64,000 nucleotides of DNA, taken from Sporofaciens musculi. Its GTDB lineage: Bacteria > Bacillota > Clostridia > Lachnospirales > Lachnospiraceae. The notes under the pieces were generated by a model. That model worked only from the letters and a program-made list of their open reading frames with translations, had not been told where the DNA came from and did no database searches. Positions 51,207-59,034 of this stretch are shown piece after piece. How positions within the stretch are numbered: position 1 is the first letter of the stretch; the number at the start of each line of letters is the position of its first letter. A program made the position numbers and the translations under genes. The DNA lies in assembly GCF_009830285.1 (NCBI RefSeq), contig NZ_WUQX01000001.1, positions 1,054,501 through 1,118,500 of the forward strand, given 5' to 3'.

Positions 51207-51517
51207 AACAAATAACAGAGCCGAATTACAAGACAGACGCGAGCTGTAAGTAATAGGATGTTATTTCAGAAGCAACACAAGTGTTGGAAGGAGATTCTTG
51301 AGAAAGAAAGCGCTAAGTATCAGGAATCAAAGAGTTTATGAAAAGGAGGTACGGACCACCAAGAACTTAAACTTATTTCAGAATTCAACATACCATAATC
51401 GGAAAGTGAATTGAAGAAATATCAAGAAGCTGTAAGCCGAGGAAGAAAGAGGTAAAGAGAATGATTGAAGGATTCGAGTAAAGGCGGATATCAATGAAGT
51501 AATTGGTATCCGTCTTT
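51207..51517 (+). ncRNA. Candidate 310-nt non-coding RNA
   Basis: The segment starts about 7 nt after a promoter and ends in a 16-bp stem (51480-51495 with 51502-51517, two G-U pairs). No open frame of useful length fills it. By eye it holds several helices: CAAATAAC/GTTATTTC closing ATTAC-ACAG/CTGT-GTAAT, CAACA/TGTTG, AGTTTA/TAAACT enclosing GGT/ACC, and GAATTCA/TGAATT. The 3' third is purine-rich. I do not recognise it as RNase P, tmRNA, SRP, 6S or a known riboswitch. The strand follows the promoter. Confidence 0.5.
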
Positions 51518-51574
51518 ACACGTTTGGTTAGTCTTTTGTCTATTTTTCGATGATACATTGATGTTTTTTGCTTT

Positions 51575-51840
51575 TTAAATTGTAGTTAATTTGGGATTAT
51601 ATATGTGCAGCTTGGAAAAGAGATATCCGTCGTACCATCTTTTTACTTCAGTAAAGTCTTGATGATACTGTTCGCAACCGTCGGGGTCTGCTTATGTACA
51701 GATATTTTTGTGTACAGATATTTTTGGCGTTTACCGATTCTTTGATTTACAAAGCTAATCAGTAATGATTTGTCAATATAAATATCTTCATTTATGGCAT
51801 CAAGAAATGCTTGATGCCCTGGATTTACCAAGCTTCCCAC
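51575..51840 (-). pseudogene. Decayed DUF1703-type AAA ATPase gene
   Basis: The minus strand opens with MGSLVNPGHQAFLDAINEDI and YIDKSLLISFVNQ, the N-terminus of a large Lachnospiraceae ATPase/nuclease family (AAA-ATPase-like with DUF1703). After about 50 codons the frame is lost. The following frame reads EVKRWYDGYLFSKLHIYNP, which corresponds to a region several hundred residues further on in the intact family. The stop is TAA 51575-51577. A tandem duplication of TGTACAGATATTTTT sits near the junction (about 51695-51725). An internal deletion plus frame loss explains what is seen. Confidence 0.7.
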
Positions 51841-51861
51841 TTGGCTGACATCTCCTTGATT

Positions 51862-52428
51862 TTATAATTTATTTTCCATTCTGATATATCGGCGGAGTAA
51901 TTCGTCGGTATCTGCAATTCCCTGTTCTAATACGGCGCGGTAGACATCCATACTAGAATATTGCTCGAATCCATATAACCCACGTTTTTGAAGTTCTTGT
52001 TTTATTCTTATAATATGTTCCTGGATTTCGGGAGTCTGCTTAACCATTTTCATAATATTTTTGCAATATGCATCTGCCTTGTTAATTGTTTCTAGGTCAA
52101 AGAACCAGAGGTCCAGATTCCATATTTCCTCATCAATTATGGTATGGAATCCGTGGAACCAGACAGTTTTCCCGTCCTCGTTTATCTCCTCCTTTGCTTC
52201 GTACCAGAGAGGATGGAAGGTTTGGAAGATATAGTAAGTCAGCTCGTATAGCTTCTCGATAGACATATCCTGGTTCTCAATATCTATGTCCAAATCATTC
52301 CACGCCATCATGTCCATCTTATAGCTGCCAATGATATGAGGGGCACCAATTTTGGACAGCCGTTCCCATAAGCCCATATCGTATAATATTTTATCTGCAA
52401 TGCGTTTCCGTTCTGCGTTTGATTTCAT
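51862..52428 (-). CDS. Nucleotidyltransferase-fold protein of unknown role
   Basis: A 188-residue soluble protein. The motif IGSYKMDMMAWNDLDIDIEN (about 38-57) fits the G-S-x(n)-D-x-D pattern of nucleotidyltransferases, and WNLDLWFFD may hold the third acidic residue. The C-terminal half is helical. Proteins of this sort include aminoglycoside nucleotidyltransferases and toxin-antitoxin components, but nothing here decides between them. It is separated from the gene upstream by a strong hairpin, so it is probably its own unit. Confidence 0.6.
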   Translation of the reverse strand: MKSNAERKRIADKILYDMGLWERLSKIGAPHIIGSYKMDMMAWNDLDIDIENQDMSIEKLYELTYYIFQTFHPLWYEAKEEINEDGKTVWFHGFHTIIDEEIWNLDLWFFDLETINKADAYCKNIMKMVKQTPEIQEHIIRIKQELQKRGLYGFEQYSSMDVYRAVLEQGIADTDELLRRYIRMENKL

Positions 52429-52492
52429 GGCTGACCTCTTTCTTTATTAAACATTTTTGAATATTGGCACGTATTGCGGCGTGCCCTTGGAT

Positions 52493-52542
52493 AATAAAGT
52501 ATGCAGTTAGATTTGTTGTATTTCTAACTTACATACTTTATT
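52493..52542 (-). terminator. Terminator after the AroB-like gene
   Basis: A near-perfect stem of about 18 bp (52493-52511 with 52523-52542). Its minus-strand 3' side is AT-rich. A second hairpin GGCACG/CGTGCC lies close by at about 52466-52485. Confidence 0.65.
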
Positions 52543-52585
52543 TTATACTCCCTATTAGTTTTTATCCGTGTTTTTAGCTTTTACA

Positions 52586-53653
52586 CTATGACATATTGTT
52601 TTTTGTTTTGTATAACTCTTTAAAATATCTGACGGCATATGAAACTTCCTCGTCCGTCATATCTTTAATAATTTCTAAATCAGATTCCGTTCTTAATACA
52701 GCCGTCATCGCGTCATTGGTCTGTTTTTTATCCTTTCTGATTGCCTTAATAATATCGGAAATATCCACATTCAGCAGCTCGCTGTCGATATCAATAATTT
52801 TCATTAGAACTTCTTCACTTCGCTTTACAGCATCTTCATTTAACAATCCTCTTTTTACGGATAAGCGATCTGCCATAATCATTCCAATCGCTACTGCAGT
52901 TCCATGAGGGATTTCATAATTTGAGACCACTTCAACGGCATGTCCAAATGTGTGGGCAAAATTCAGTTTAATCCGTTCACCTCTGTCAAACTCATCTATT
53001 TCTATAAACGTCTTTTTGTACGAAAGACTAGAGCAGACAAAATGCTGAACCGCGGTATCTTCCTTTCTTAAAAGTGATTCAATGCCCTTTTCAATGTTAT
53101 CTAAACCATCTGCTCCTGCCATAATGTTAAACTTCACAACTTCTCCTAGTCCGCTTTTATAATCGCGCTCACTTAGGGTGTTAAAAAATTTTGTACAAAT
53201 ATGAATTTTATCAGGAGGGTAAAAAGTTCCTAATAAATTTTTGAATTTGTGATAATTTAAAGATGTTTTTCCGCCAATACAGCTATCACATGCCGCTAAA
53301 AGCGTAGTCGGAATAAACGTCCATCTAATTCCGCGGTATAATATATTTGCGACAAATCCTGTAATATCCTGAACAATGCCGCCGCCAATAGAAATTAAGT
53401 GAATATTTCTTTTTGCCGATATTTCTGTCATATCTTCACAAATACCAAGAGCCGTTTCAATGACCTTATTTCCTTCCGTTGCCTCAAGAAGTATCAATCT
53501 TCCGTCAGGAATATTTTTGAAATATTGTTCATATAAGCAATACACATTTTTATCTATGACAAACTGCACGTTTTCTGTCTCAAAGCCTGACAGGAATTCC
53601 AGTTTATCCTCAATAACCACTTCATAATCCTTTAATTTAGAATGAATCATCAT
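52586..53653 (-). CDS. 3-dehydroquinate-synthase-family protein (sugar-phosphate cyclase)
   Basis: A 355-residue member of the AroB-like cyclase superfamily, which turns a sugar phosphate into a carbocycle using NAD and zinc. The NAD loop reads GGGIVQDITGFVA, the next motif is PTTLLAACDSCIGGKTSLN, and metal ligands fit E in SGLGEVVKF, H in NFAHTFGHAVE and H in PHGTAVAIG. It departs from housekeeping AroB at FKNLLGTFYPP, where GKNMIGAFYQP is usual, so the substrate may differ. No other shikimate genes are near. It overlaps the SDR gene by 4 nt, so the two probably act in one small pathway. Confidence 0.82.
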   Translation of the reverse strand: MMIHSKLKDYEVVIEDKLEFLSGFETENVQFVIDKNVYCLYEQYFKNIPDGRLILLEATEGNKVIETALGICEDMTEISAKRNIHLISIGGGIVQDITGFVANILYRGIRWTFIPTTLLAACDSCIGGKTSLNYHKFKNLLGTFYPPDKIHICTKFFNTLSERDYKSGLGEVVKFNIMAGADGLDNIEKGIESLLRKEDTAVQHFVCSSLSYKKTFIEIDEFDRGERIKLNFAHTFGHAVEVVSNYEIPHGTAVAIGMIMADRLSVKRGLLNEDAVKRSEEVLMKIIDIDSELLNVDISDIIKAIRKDKKQTNDAMTAVLRTESDLEIIKDMTDEEVSYAVRYFKELYKTKNNMS

Positions 53654-54321
53654 TTTGACGTAAATCCTCCATCTACAGCTATTAATTGTCCGGTTATATA
53701 TGTATTTTTGTCCTCGGCAAAAAAAACAATCGCATCCGCAATCTCAGACGGCTGGGCCATACGCTGAATAGGAATATCACTTTCAATCTGTTTAATCTGC
53801 TCTTTGGAATTGTTCTTATAGGTCAATTCTGTAAGTGTAAAGCCAGGACAGATTGTATTTACTAAGATATTATATTCTGCAAGTTCCACCGCCATCGTTT
53901 TGGTAATACCATGAATACCATGTTTTGTCATACTGTATACTACTCGCCCTCTCTTTGACACAATTCCCCAGATGGAGCTTATATTGACAATTCGTCCATA
54001 ACGCCTTTCCTTCATTGCCGGAACGAACTTACGCAAAATTCTCAAGGGTGATACTAAATTAATTTGCATGGCTTGTTCTATCTCATCATCTGTTACTTTT
54101 TCAATATCATGGACATCATTAATCCCTGCATTATTTATTATGACATCATAAACATCATTCCTATGTAATTCCAAAAAAGCTTCTACAGAAACGGTAGATG
54201 ATAAATCCAGTTCCTGTCGAGTCGGCGCCACTACTACATACCCCAACCCTTCTAACTTTTCGCATACGGCTTTCCCGATGCCTCTGCTTCCGCCTGTTAC
54301 CAAGGCAACTCTGCTCACCAT
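53650..54321 (-). CDS. Short-chain dehydrogenase/reductase coupled to the cyclase
   Basis: A 223-residue classical SDR. It has cofactor motif TGGSRGIGKA, NNAG, the catalytic Ser in NISSIWG and Y-S-M-T-K, and ends TGQLIAVDGGFTSK. It resembles FabG, but the context suggests reduction of a cyclitol ketone. ATG 54321 is spaced 6 nt after GGGAGG. A TTG one codon earlier is an alternative. Its stop overlaps the cyclase start, and it follows the glyoxalase-fold gene by 29 nt. Confidence 0.85.
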   Translation of the reverse strand: MVSRVALVTGGSRGIGKAVCEKLEGLGYVVVAPTRQELDLSSTVSVEAFLELHRNDVYDVIINNAGINDVHDIEKVTDDEIEQAMQINLVSPLRILRKFVPAMKERRYGRIVNISSIWGIVSKRGRVVYSMTKHGIHGITKTMAVELAEYNILVNTICPGFTLTELTYKNNSKEQIKQIESDIPIQRMAQPSEIADAIVFFAEDKNTYITGQLIAVDGGFTSK

Positions 54322-54350
54322 CAATATCCTCCCTTTGCGTTTTCGTACAC

Positions 54351-54719
54351 TTATGCCTCAGGGCAGATTTCAACCCAGTACCCATCCGGATCATTAATAA
54401 AATAAATACCCATATCCGGATTCTCGAAGCACACGCAGTCCATTTCTTTGTGAAGCGCAAGGGCGGCATCCATGTCGTCTACGCGCATTGCCAGATGGAA
54501 TTCATTATCGCCCAGATTATAAGGACGGTCCATATCCCGCAGCCAGGTAAGCTCAAGAAGGTGGGGAGTGGTCTGATCCCCAAGGAATACCAGTTTAAAA
54601 CTGTTATCTTCTGCTTCCACCTCCTTGGTGATTGTAAGTCCAAGAGCCTTTTGGTAGAATTCGACCGATTTTTCCAGGTCCAGTACGTTGATGTTATTGT
54701 GGTAGAATGTAAATCTCAT
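54351..54719 (-). CDS. VOC-family glyoxalase-like protein
   Basis: A 122-residue vicinal-oxygen-chelate protein with the lactoylglutathione-lyase layout. It opens RFTFYHNNINVLDLEKSVEFY and has the mid-motif HLLELTWL and the C-terminal DPDGYWVEI with a metal-ligand Glu. GloA-like enzymes detoxify methylglyoxal, although the substrate cannot be assigned. ATG 54719 follows AGGAGG. A longer frame to 54779 runs into the 144-bp repeat element and is rejected. It may lead the SDR-cyclase operon. Confidence 0.82.
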   Translation of the reverse strand: MRFTFYHNNINVLDLEKSVEFYQKALGLTITKEVEAEDNSFKLVFLGDQTTPHLLELTWLRDMDRPYNLGDNEFHLAMRVDDMDAALALHKEMDCVCFENPDMGIYFINDPDGYWVEICPEA

Positions 54720-54752
54720 GTAAATCTCCTCCTGTATATTGATATATGGCAA

Positions 54753-54896
54753 GTTCCTGTTCACTCCCAAGCCGTGCACTACGCTGCACGGCTACAGGCC
54801 AGTACAGTAATGGGGTCAGAATCCGGCCTCTTGCCGTAAGGCAACTTTAAATAGGCTGGATTCGTTACTGTGAACACCATGGGTGTGAGCAGTAAC
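54753..54896. repeat. 144-bp structured inverted-repeat element, copy 2, with 8-bp direct repeat at its borders
   Basis: It has the same length as copy 1 (6213-6356). The ends GTTCCTGTTCACTCC (54753-54767) and GGTGTGAGCAGTAAC (54882-54896) pair over 12 of 15 positions. The same inner helices are kept with compensating changes: AGCCGTGCA/TGCACGGCT (54770-54778/54785-54793), GAATCCGGCC/GGCTGGATTC and TTGCC-GTAA-GGCAA. The element is bordered by TATGGCAA on both sides (54745-54752 and 54897-54904), as left by a transposition event. It lies between the divergent glyoxalase-like gene and tsaE. Confidence 0.78.
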
Positions 54897-55000
54897 TATG
54901 GCAATCTGACGATTGCAAAATAAGTATATCATGAGTAGCGAAAGAAGAAAAGATGTGTTATAATGACGGGGCGGGAATCAGCAGAGAGAGGATATTTTCT

Positions 55001-55465
55001 ATGGAGACAGAGGCGAATGATGTGATAGAGACATTTCCTATAATAATAGAAACAAATTCAGAGCAAGAAACCCATGAGCTGGGTGTGAAGATGGGAAAAG
55101 AGTCCAGGGCTGGGCAGGTGTATACGCTGATTGGCGACTTGGGCGTCGGAAAGACGGTGTTTACCAAGGGATTAGCTTTAGGGCTTGGGGTTAGTGAGCC
55201 TGTCAGCAGCCCTACGTTTACCATTGTTCAGATTTACGAGGAAGGGCGGCTGCCCTTTTATCATTTTGATGTATATCGAATTGGCGACGCAGAAGAAATG
55301 GACGAGATTGGTTATGAGGATTATATCTACGGCCAGGGTGTAAGCCTGATTGAGTGGGCGGATTTGATTCGGGAGATTCTTCCAGCTCACTATACGGAGA
55401 TTAAGATTGAGAAGGAGCTTGAAAAGGGATTCGATTATCGGAGGATTAGCATATGCGAATATTAG
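55001..55465 (+). CDS. tsaE: tRNA t6A synthesis ATPase TsaE
   Basis: A 154-residue P-loop ATPase of the t6A37 tRNA modification pathway. The nucleotide site is GDLGVGKTVFTKG, followed by SPTFTIVQIYE, and FHFDVYRIG-like YHFDVYRIGDAEEMDEIGYE. It works with TsaB and TsaD, both encoded nearby. ATG 55001 is preceded by GAGAGGATA, and a frame extending to 54953 is less likely. It overlaps tsaB by 13 nt. Confidence 0.94.
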   Translation: METEANDVIETFPIIIETNSEQETHELGVKMGKESRAGQVYTLIGDLGVGKTVFTKGLALGLGVSEPVSSPTFTIVQIYEEGRLPFYHFDVYRIGDAEEMDEIGYEDYIYGQGVSLIEWADLIREILPAHYTEIKIEKELEKGFDYRRISICEY

Positions 55466-56184
55466 CGATGGACAGCTCAGGGCTTGTGGCAAGCGTGGCT
55501 GTGGTGGAGGACGGACCCGTTGGAGAAGTGACGGTCGCGGAGTATACGGTGAATTATAAGAAGACGCATTCCCAGACACTGCTTCCGATGTTAGATGATG
55601 TGGCGAAGATGATCGAATTAGATTTGGATACCATAGATGCCATAGCGGTTGCGGCAGGGCCAGGCTCCTTTACGGGTCTGCGAATCGGCTCGGCTACGGC
55701 GAAGGGACTGGGGCTTGCTCTTAAGAAGCCGCTGATTCATGTGCCTACCCTTCATGGTCTTGCGTATAATCTGTGCGGTTCGGATAAGCTTGTATGTCCA
55801 ATAATGGACGCACGGAGGGGACAGGTCTATACAGGGATTTATGAATTTGATGGAAATGACCTTGTAGTGATAGAGAACCAGATGGCAATCAGTATCGAAG
55901 AACTGGGAGAAAAGATCTGTGCTTATGGCAGAGAGGCAATATTTTTAGGGGACGGTGTTCCAGTATTTGGCGAAGCGCTTACAGAACAGATTATGGCAGG
56001 ACATAAGATTTCCTTTGCACCTGCACATATGAACAGGCAGAGGGCGGCGTCAGTGGGAGCCCTTGCGATTCGATATTACAGGGAGGGAAGGACGGAGACG
56101 GCGGCAGAGCATGGGCCGGATTATCTTCGGGTTTCCCAGGCAGAGCGTGAGAGAAGGGAGAGATTAGGAAATGATACGATTTGA
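55453..56184 (+). CDS. tsaB: tRNA t6A synthesis protein TsaB
   Basis: A 243-residue ASKHA-fold protein, the partner that supports TsaD in making N6-threonylcarbamoyl-adenosine. The pattern AMDSSGLVASVAV at the start and GPGSFTGLRIGSATAKGL are diagnostic. It overlaps tsaE upstream and the next gene by 14 nt, indicating tight coupling. Confidence 0.94.
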   Translation: MRILAMDSSGLVASVAVVEDGPVGEVTVAEYTVNYKKTHSQTLLPMLDDVAKMIELDLDTIDAIAVAAGPGSFTGLRIGSATAKGLGLALKKPLIHVPTLHGLAYNLCGSDKLVCPIMDARRGQVYTGIYEFDGNDLVVIENQMAISIEELGEKICAYGREAIFLGDGVPVFGEALTEQIMAGHKISFAPAHMNRQRAASVGALAIRYYREGRTETAAEHGPDYLRVSQAERERRERLGNDTI

Positions 56185-57205
56185 ATGTGATTATCTGGAG
56201 GGCGCCCACCCTCTGATTTTAAAGAGAATGGAGGAAACGAATTTTGAGCAGACGGCAGGATATGGAGAGGATGCCTTCTGCGCCTCTGCAAAGGAGAAGA
56301 TTCGTAAGCTTTGCGGCGGTATAGATGTTGAGGTTCACTTCCTTGTGGGAGGAACCCAGACAAATTTCACGGTAATCAGTGCGGCGCTTCGGCCTCACCA
56401 GGGCGTGCTGGCGGCAGTTACCGGACATATTAACGTCCACGAGACGGGCGCGGTGGAGGCGGTTGGCCATAAGGTGCTTGCCCTTCCCAGCGAGGACGGC
56501 AAGATTCGTGCGTCTCAGGTGCGCATGGCTTATGAGGCCCATTGGAATGATAAGGACCATGAACATATGGTGCAGCCAGGTATGGTGTACATTTCTCACC
56601 CGACAGAGAATGGAACTCTTTACGGTAAGGAAGAATTACAGGCATTGCATGAGGTATGTCAGGAATTGTCGCTGCCCTTGTTTTTGGATGGCGCAAGGAT
56701 GGGATACGGCTTGATGTCGGAGGCGGGCACACTGACGCTTAAGGATATTGCTAAGTTTACAGATGTGTTCTATATTGGCGGCACCAAGGTGGGAGCTTTG
56801 TTTGGGGAGGCGGTGGTGATTGCCAATCCGCTGCTTCGGAAGGATTTTAGGTATTTTATCAAACAGAACGGCGGTATGCTGGCAAAAGGGAGACTTTTAG
56901 GCATCCAGTTCGATACCCTTTTTACGGATGGTCTGTATTTTGAGATTGCAAAACAGGCGGATGCTCTTGCTATGCGGCTTAAGGATGCATTTGTGAAGAA
57001 GGGGTACAGGCTCAGATATGATTCTTATACCAACCAGCAATTCCCGATTCTGCCCAATGACCATATGGAGAAGTTAAAGGAGAAGTATTCCTTCGCATTC
57101 TGGGAGGAGGTGGATGCTTCCCACAGCGCGGTCCGGTTCTGTACCAGTTGGGCGACAAAGGAGGCTGCGGTGGACGAGCTGATTCGTGATATCGAGGCCC
57201 TGTGA
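56171..57205 (+). CDS. Low-specificity L-threonine-aldolase-family PLP enzyme
   Basis: A 344-residue fold-type I PLP enzyme of the threonine aldolase/beta-eliminating lyase group. The PLP Lys lies in GGTKVGALFGEAVV (about 200), and the phosphate-binding and stacking segments include GGTQTNFTVISAAL. Threonine aldolase cleaves threonine to glycine and acetaldehyde. Its placement between tsaB and rimI is unusual for the conserved tsaE-tsaB-rimI run. It overlaps tsaB and abuts rimI. Confidence 0.88.
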   Translation: MIRFECDYLEGAHPLILKRMEETNFEQTAGYGEDAFCASAKEKIRKLCGGIDVEVHFLVGGTQTNFTVISAALRPHQGVLAAVTGHINVHETGAVEAVGHKVLALPSEDGKIRASQVRMAYEAHWNDKDHEHMVQPGMVYISHPTENGTLYGKEELQALHEVCQELSLPLFLDGARMGYGLMSEAGTLTLKDIAKFTDVFYIGGTKVGALFGEAVVIANPLLRKDFRYFIKQNGGMLAKGRLLGIQFDTLFTDGLYFEIAKQADALAMRLKDAFVKKGYRLRYDSYTNQQFPILPNDHMEKLKEKYSFAFWEEVDASHSAVRFCTSWATKEAAVDELIRDIEAL

Positions 57206-57206
57206 C

Positions 57207-57689
57207 ATGCCGAAGACTGAGCAATGTCAGAAGCAGCAGGGAGAATGGAGAATTTGTGAAGTTCAATCTGGATGGGCAAATGAAATCGCAGATGTGGCGG
57301 CATTGGAGAGACATATATTTTCAGATGCATGGACGGAAAATGGAATTCGGGAGACATTGTGTCAGGAAAATGGAATCGTCCTTGGCATATGGAAGGGGGA
57401 GTTCCTTGCCGGATATGTGATTCTGTATTATGTGTTGGATGAAGGCGAGATTGCCAGGATTGCGATAGATTCTGCCTGCCGTCGTCAAGGGGTGGCCGGC
57501 AGGTTATTAGAACGCCTGTCGAAAATCTGTGAGGTAAAGGGGATTAGGCGGCTGATGCTTGAGGTCAGAACAAGCAATGAGGCGGCGATTTCCTTCTATA
57601 AAAAGAGTGGATTTACAGAAGACGGAGTCCGCAAGGGCTACTATACCAATCCCTGTGAGGATGCAATTCTTATGAGTAAACTGCTGTGA
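57207..57689 (+). CDS. rimI: Ribosomal-protein-alanine N-acetyltransferase
   Basis: A 160-residue GNAT enzyme that acetylates the N-terminus of ribosomal protein S18 in the family model. The acetyl-CoA motif is RRQGVAGRLL, preceded by GEIARIAIDSA and followed by LMLEVRTSNEAAISFYKKSGF, all typical of RimI. ATG 57207 is a few bases after the preceding stop, and the site is weak, so coupling is likely. The position near tsaB and tsaD is conserved in many Firmicutes. Confidence 0.9.
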   Translation: MPKTEQCQKQQGEWRICEVQSGWANEIADVAALERHIFSDAWTENGIRETLCQENGIVLGIWKGEFLAGYVILYYVLDEGEIARIAIDSACRRQGVAGRLLERLSKICEVKGIRRLMLEVRTSNEAAISFYKKSGFTEDGVRKGYYTNPCEDAILMSKLL

Positions 57690-57861
57690 GATTTTTGGTT
57701 TTATGGAAGATGTATGGCAGGTATGACAGCAGTTCCCACTGGATTACAGGGCGGATAGAGGATATAATGTAGGCGTAACAAGAAAGAAGAAGTATCTTGC
57801 GTAGAGTTTTGTCTTTTTTGGGCTGTCACGCAGATCAGGAGATACCGACAGGAGGAATTGT

Positions 57862-58089
57862 ATGCGCCAGTATAGAACTGAGTTAGAGAGAACAGAGAAG
57901 GTTGAGAAGATCATTTGTAATAAATGCGGTAAGGAGATTCTGGTACAAAGAGGGGTTCCCCAGGAGGATGTGCTGGAGGTTGAGAAGCGTTGGGGATATC
58001 ATTCCAGAAAAGACAACCAGGTAGACCAGTTTGATCTGTGCGAGGACTGTTATGACGAGCTGGTTGGAAGTTTTCTGATTAAAGTGTAG
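57862..58089 (+). CDS. Small zinc-ribbon-like protein
   Basis: A 75-residue protein with two Cys pairs, CNKCG (about 19-23) and CEDCYDE (about 60-66), likely to bind one zinc. The rest is charged and without a signal. I do not recognise a named family. A possible promoter (TATAAT 57763-57768) lies in the 172-nt gap before it, with a poor -35 box. AGGAGG precedes the ATG, and it is followed after 18 nt by rnz, possibly in one transcript. Confidence 0.75.
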   Translation: MRQYRTELERTEKVEKIICNKCGKEILVQRGVPQEDVLEVEKRWGYHSRKDNQVDQFDLCEDCYDELVGSFLIKV

Positions 58090-58107
58090 GAAAATATGAG
58101 GTAGGAT

Positions 58108-59016
58108 ATGTTAGATGTATGTTTGTTAGGGACAGGGGGAATGATGCCGCTGCCCTATCGGTGGCTGACTGCTCTTATGATACGATATAATGGTAGCAGC
58201 GTGCTGATTGACTGTGGGGAGGGAACGCAGATTGCAATCAAGGAAAAGGGATGGAGTTTCAAGCCGATTGACGTAATCTGCTTCACCCATTACCACGGGG
58301 ACCATATCAGCGGTCTTCCGGGGCTTCTGCTTACAATGGGAAATGCAGAACGTACAGCCCCTCTGACCCTTGTGGGGCCTAAGGGCTTAGAGCGAGTGGT
58401 GAAGGCGCTCAGGGTGATTGCCCCAGAGCTTCCCTTCCCTATCAAATATATGGAGATTACAGAGCCGGAGCAGACATTCGAGATGAATGGCTACCGGCTT
58501 AAAGCATTTCGGGTCAACCATAATGTTCTATGCTATGGCTATACCCTGGAGATTGACAGGGCAGGGAAATTCGACGTAGAACGCGCCAATGGGGCAGGAA
58601 TTCCTCAGAGGTATTGGGGAATCTTACAAAAAGGCGAGACTGTGGAGGTTGAGGGAAACTGCTATACGCCGGACATGGTGCTTGGCCCGCCGAGAAAAGG
58701 GCTTAAGATTGCATACTGTACGGATACAAGACCCACGGATTCCATCAGGAAAAATGCGGCAGGCTCGAATCTTTTCGTCTGTGAGGGAATGTATGGAGAG
58801 AAGGATAAGCTAAAGAAGGCAAAGGAATACAAGCATATGACCTTCTATGAGGCGGCGCAGCTTGCGAAGGAAGCGGATGTAGACGAAATGTGGCTGACTC
58901 ATTACAGTCCGTCGCTGACAAAGCCGGAGGAGTACATGGACGAGGTGAGGGCAATCTTCCCGCACTCGGTTGCGGCGAAGGATAAAAGGTCAATAGAATT
59001 GGTTTTCTCAGATTAA
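58108..59016 (+). CDS. rnz: Ribonuclease Z (tRNA 3'-end processing)
   Basis: A 302-residue metallo-beta-lactamase-fold nuclease. The zinc motif is HYHGDHISGLPG (about 63-74), with later ligands in a CTDTRPTDS-type segment and the final WLTHYS. The start LDVCLLGTGGMMPLP is typical of RNase Z. Only a weak site precedes the ATG. It is 18 nt from tsaD. Confidence 0.93.
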   Translation: MLDVCLLGTGGMMPLPYRWLTALMIRYNGSSVLIDCGEGTQIAIKEKGWSFKPIDVICFTHYHGDHISGLPGLLLTMGNAERTAPLTLVGPKGLERVVKALRVIAPELPFPIKYMEITEPEQTFEMNGYRLKAFRVNHNVLCYGYTLEIDRAGKFDVERANGAGIPQRYWGILQKGETVEVEGNCYTPDMVLGPPRKGLKIAYCTDTRPTDSIRKNAAGSNLFVCEGMYGEKDKLKKAKEYKHMTFYEAAQLAKEADVDEMWLTHYSPSLTKPEEYMDEVRAIFPHSVAAKDKRSIELVFSD

Positions 59017-59034
59017 TAGAAAGAGGACATAGAT

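Noticed and set aside
51330..51380. Short frame MKRRYGPPRT within the RNA candidate
   Set aside because: Only ten codons with no family, and it lies in sequence that pairs as part of the RNA candidate.
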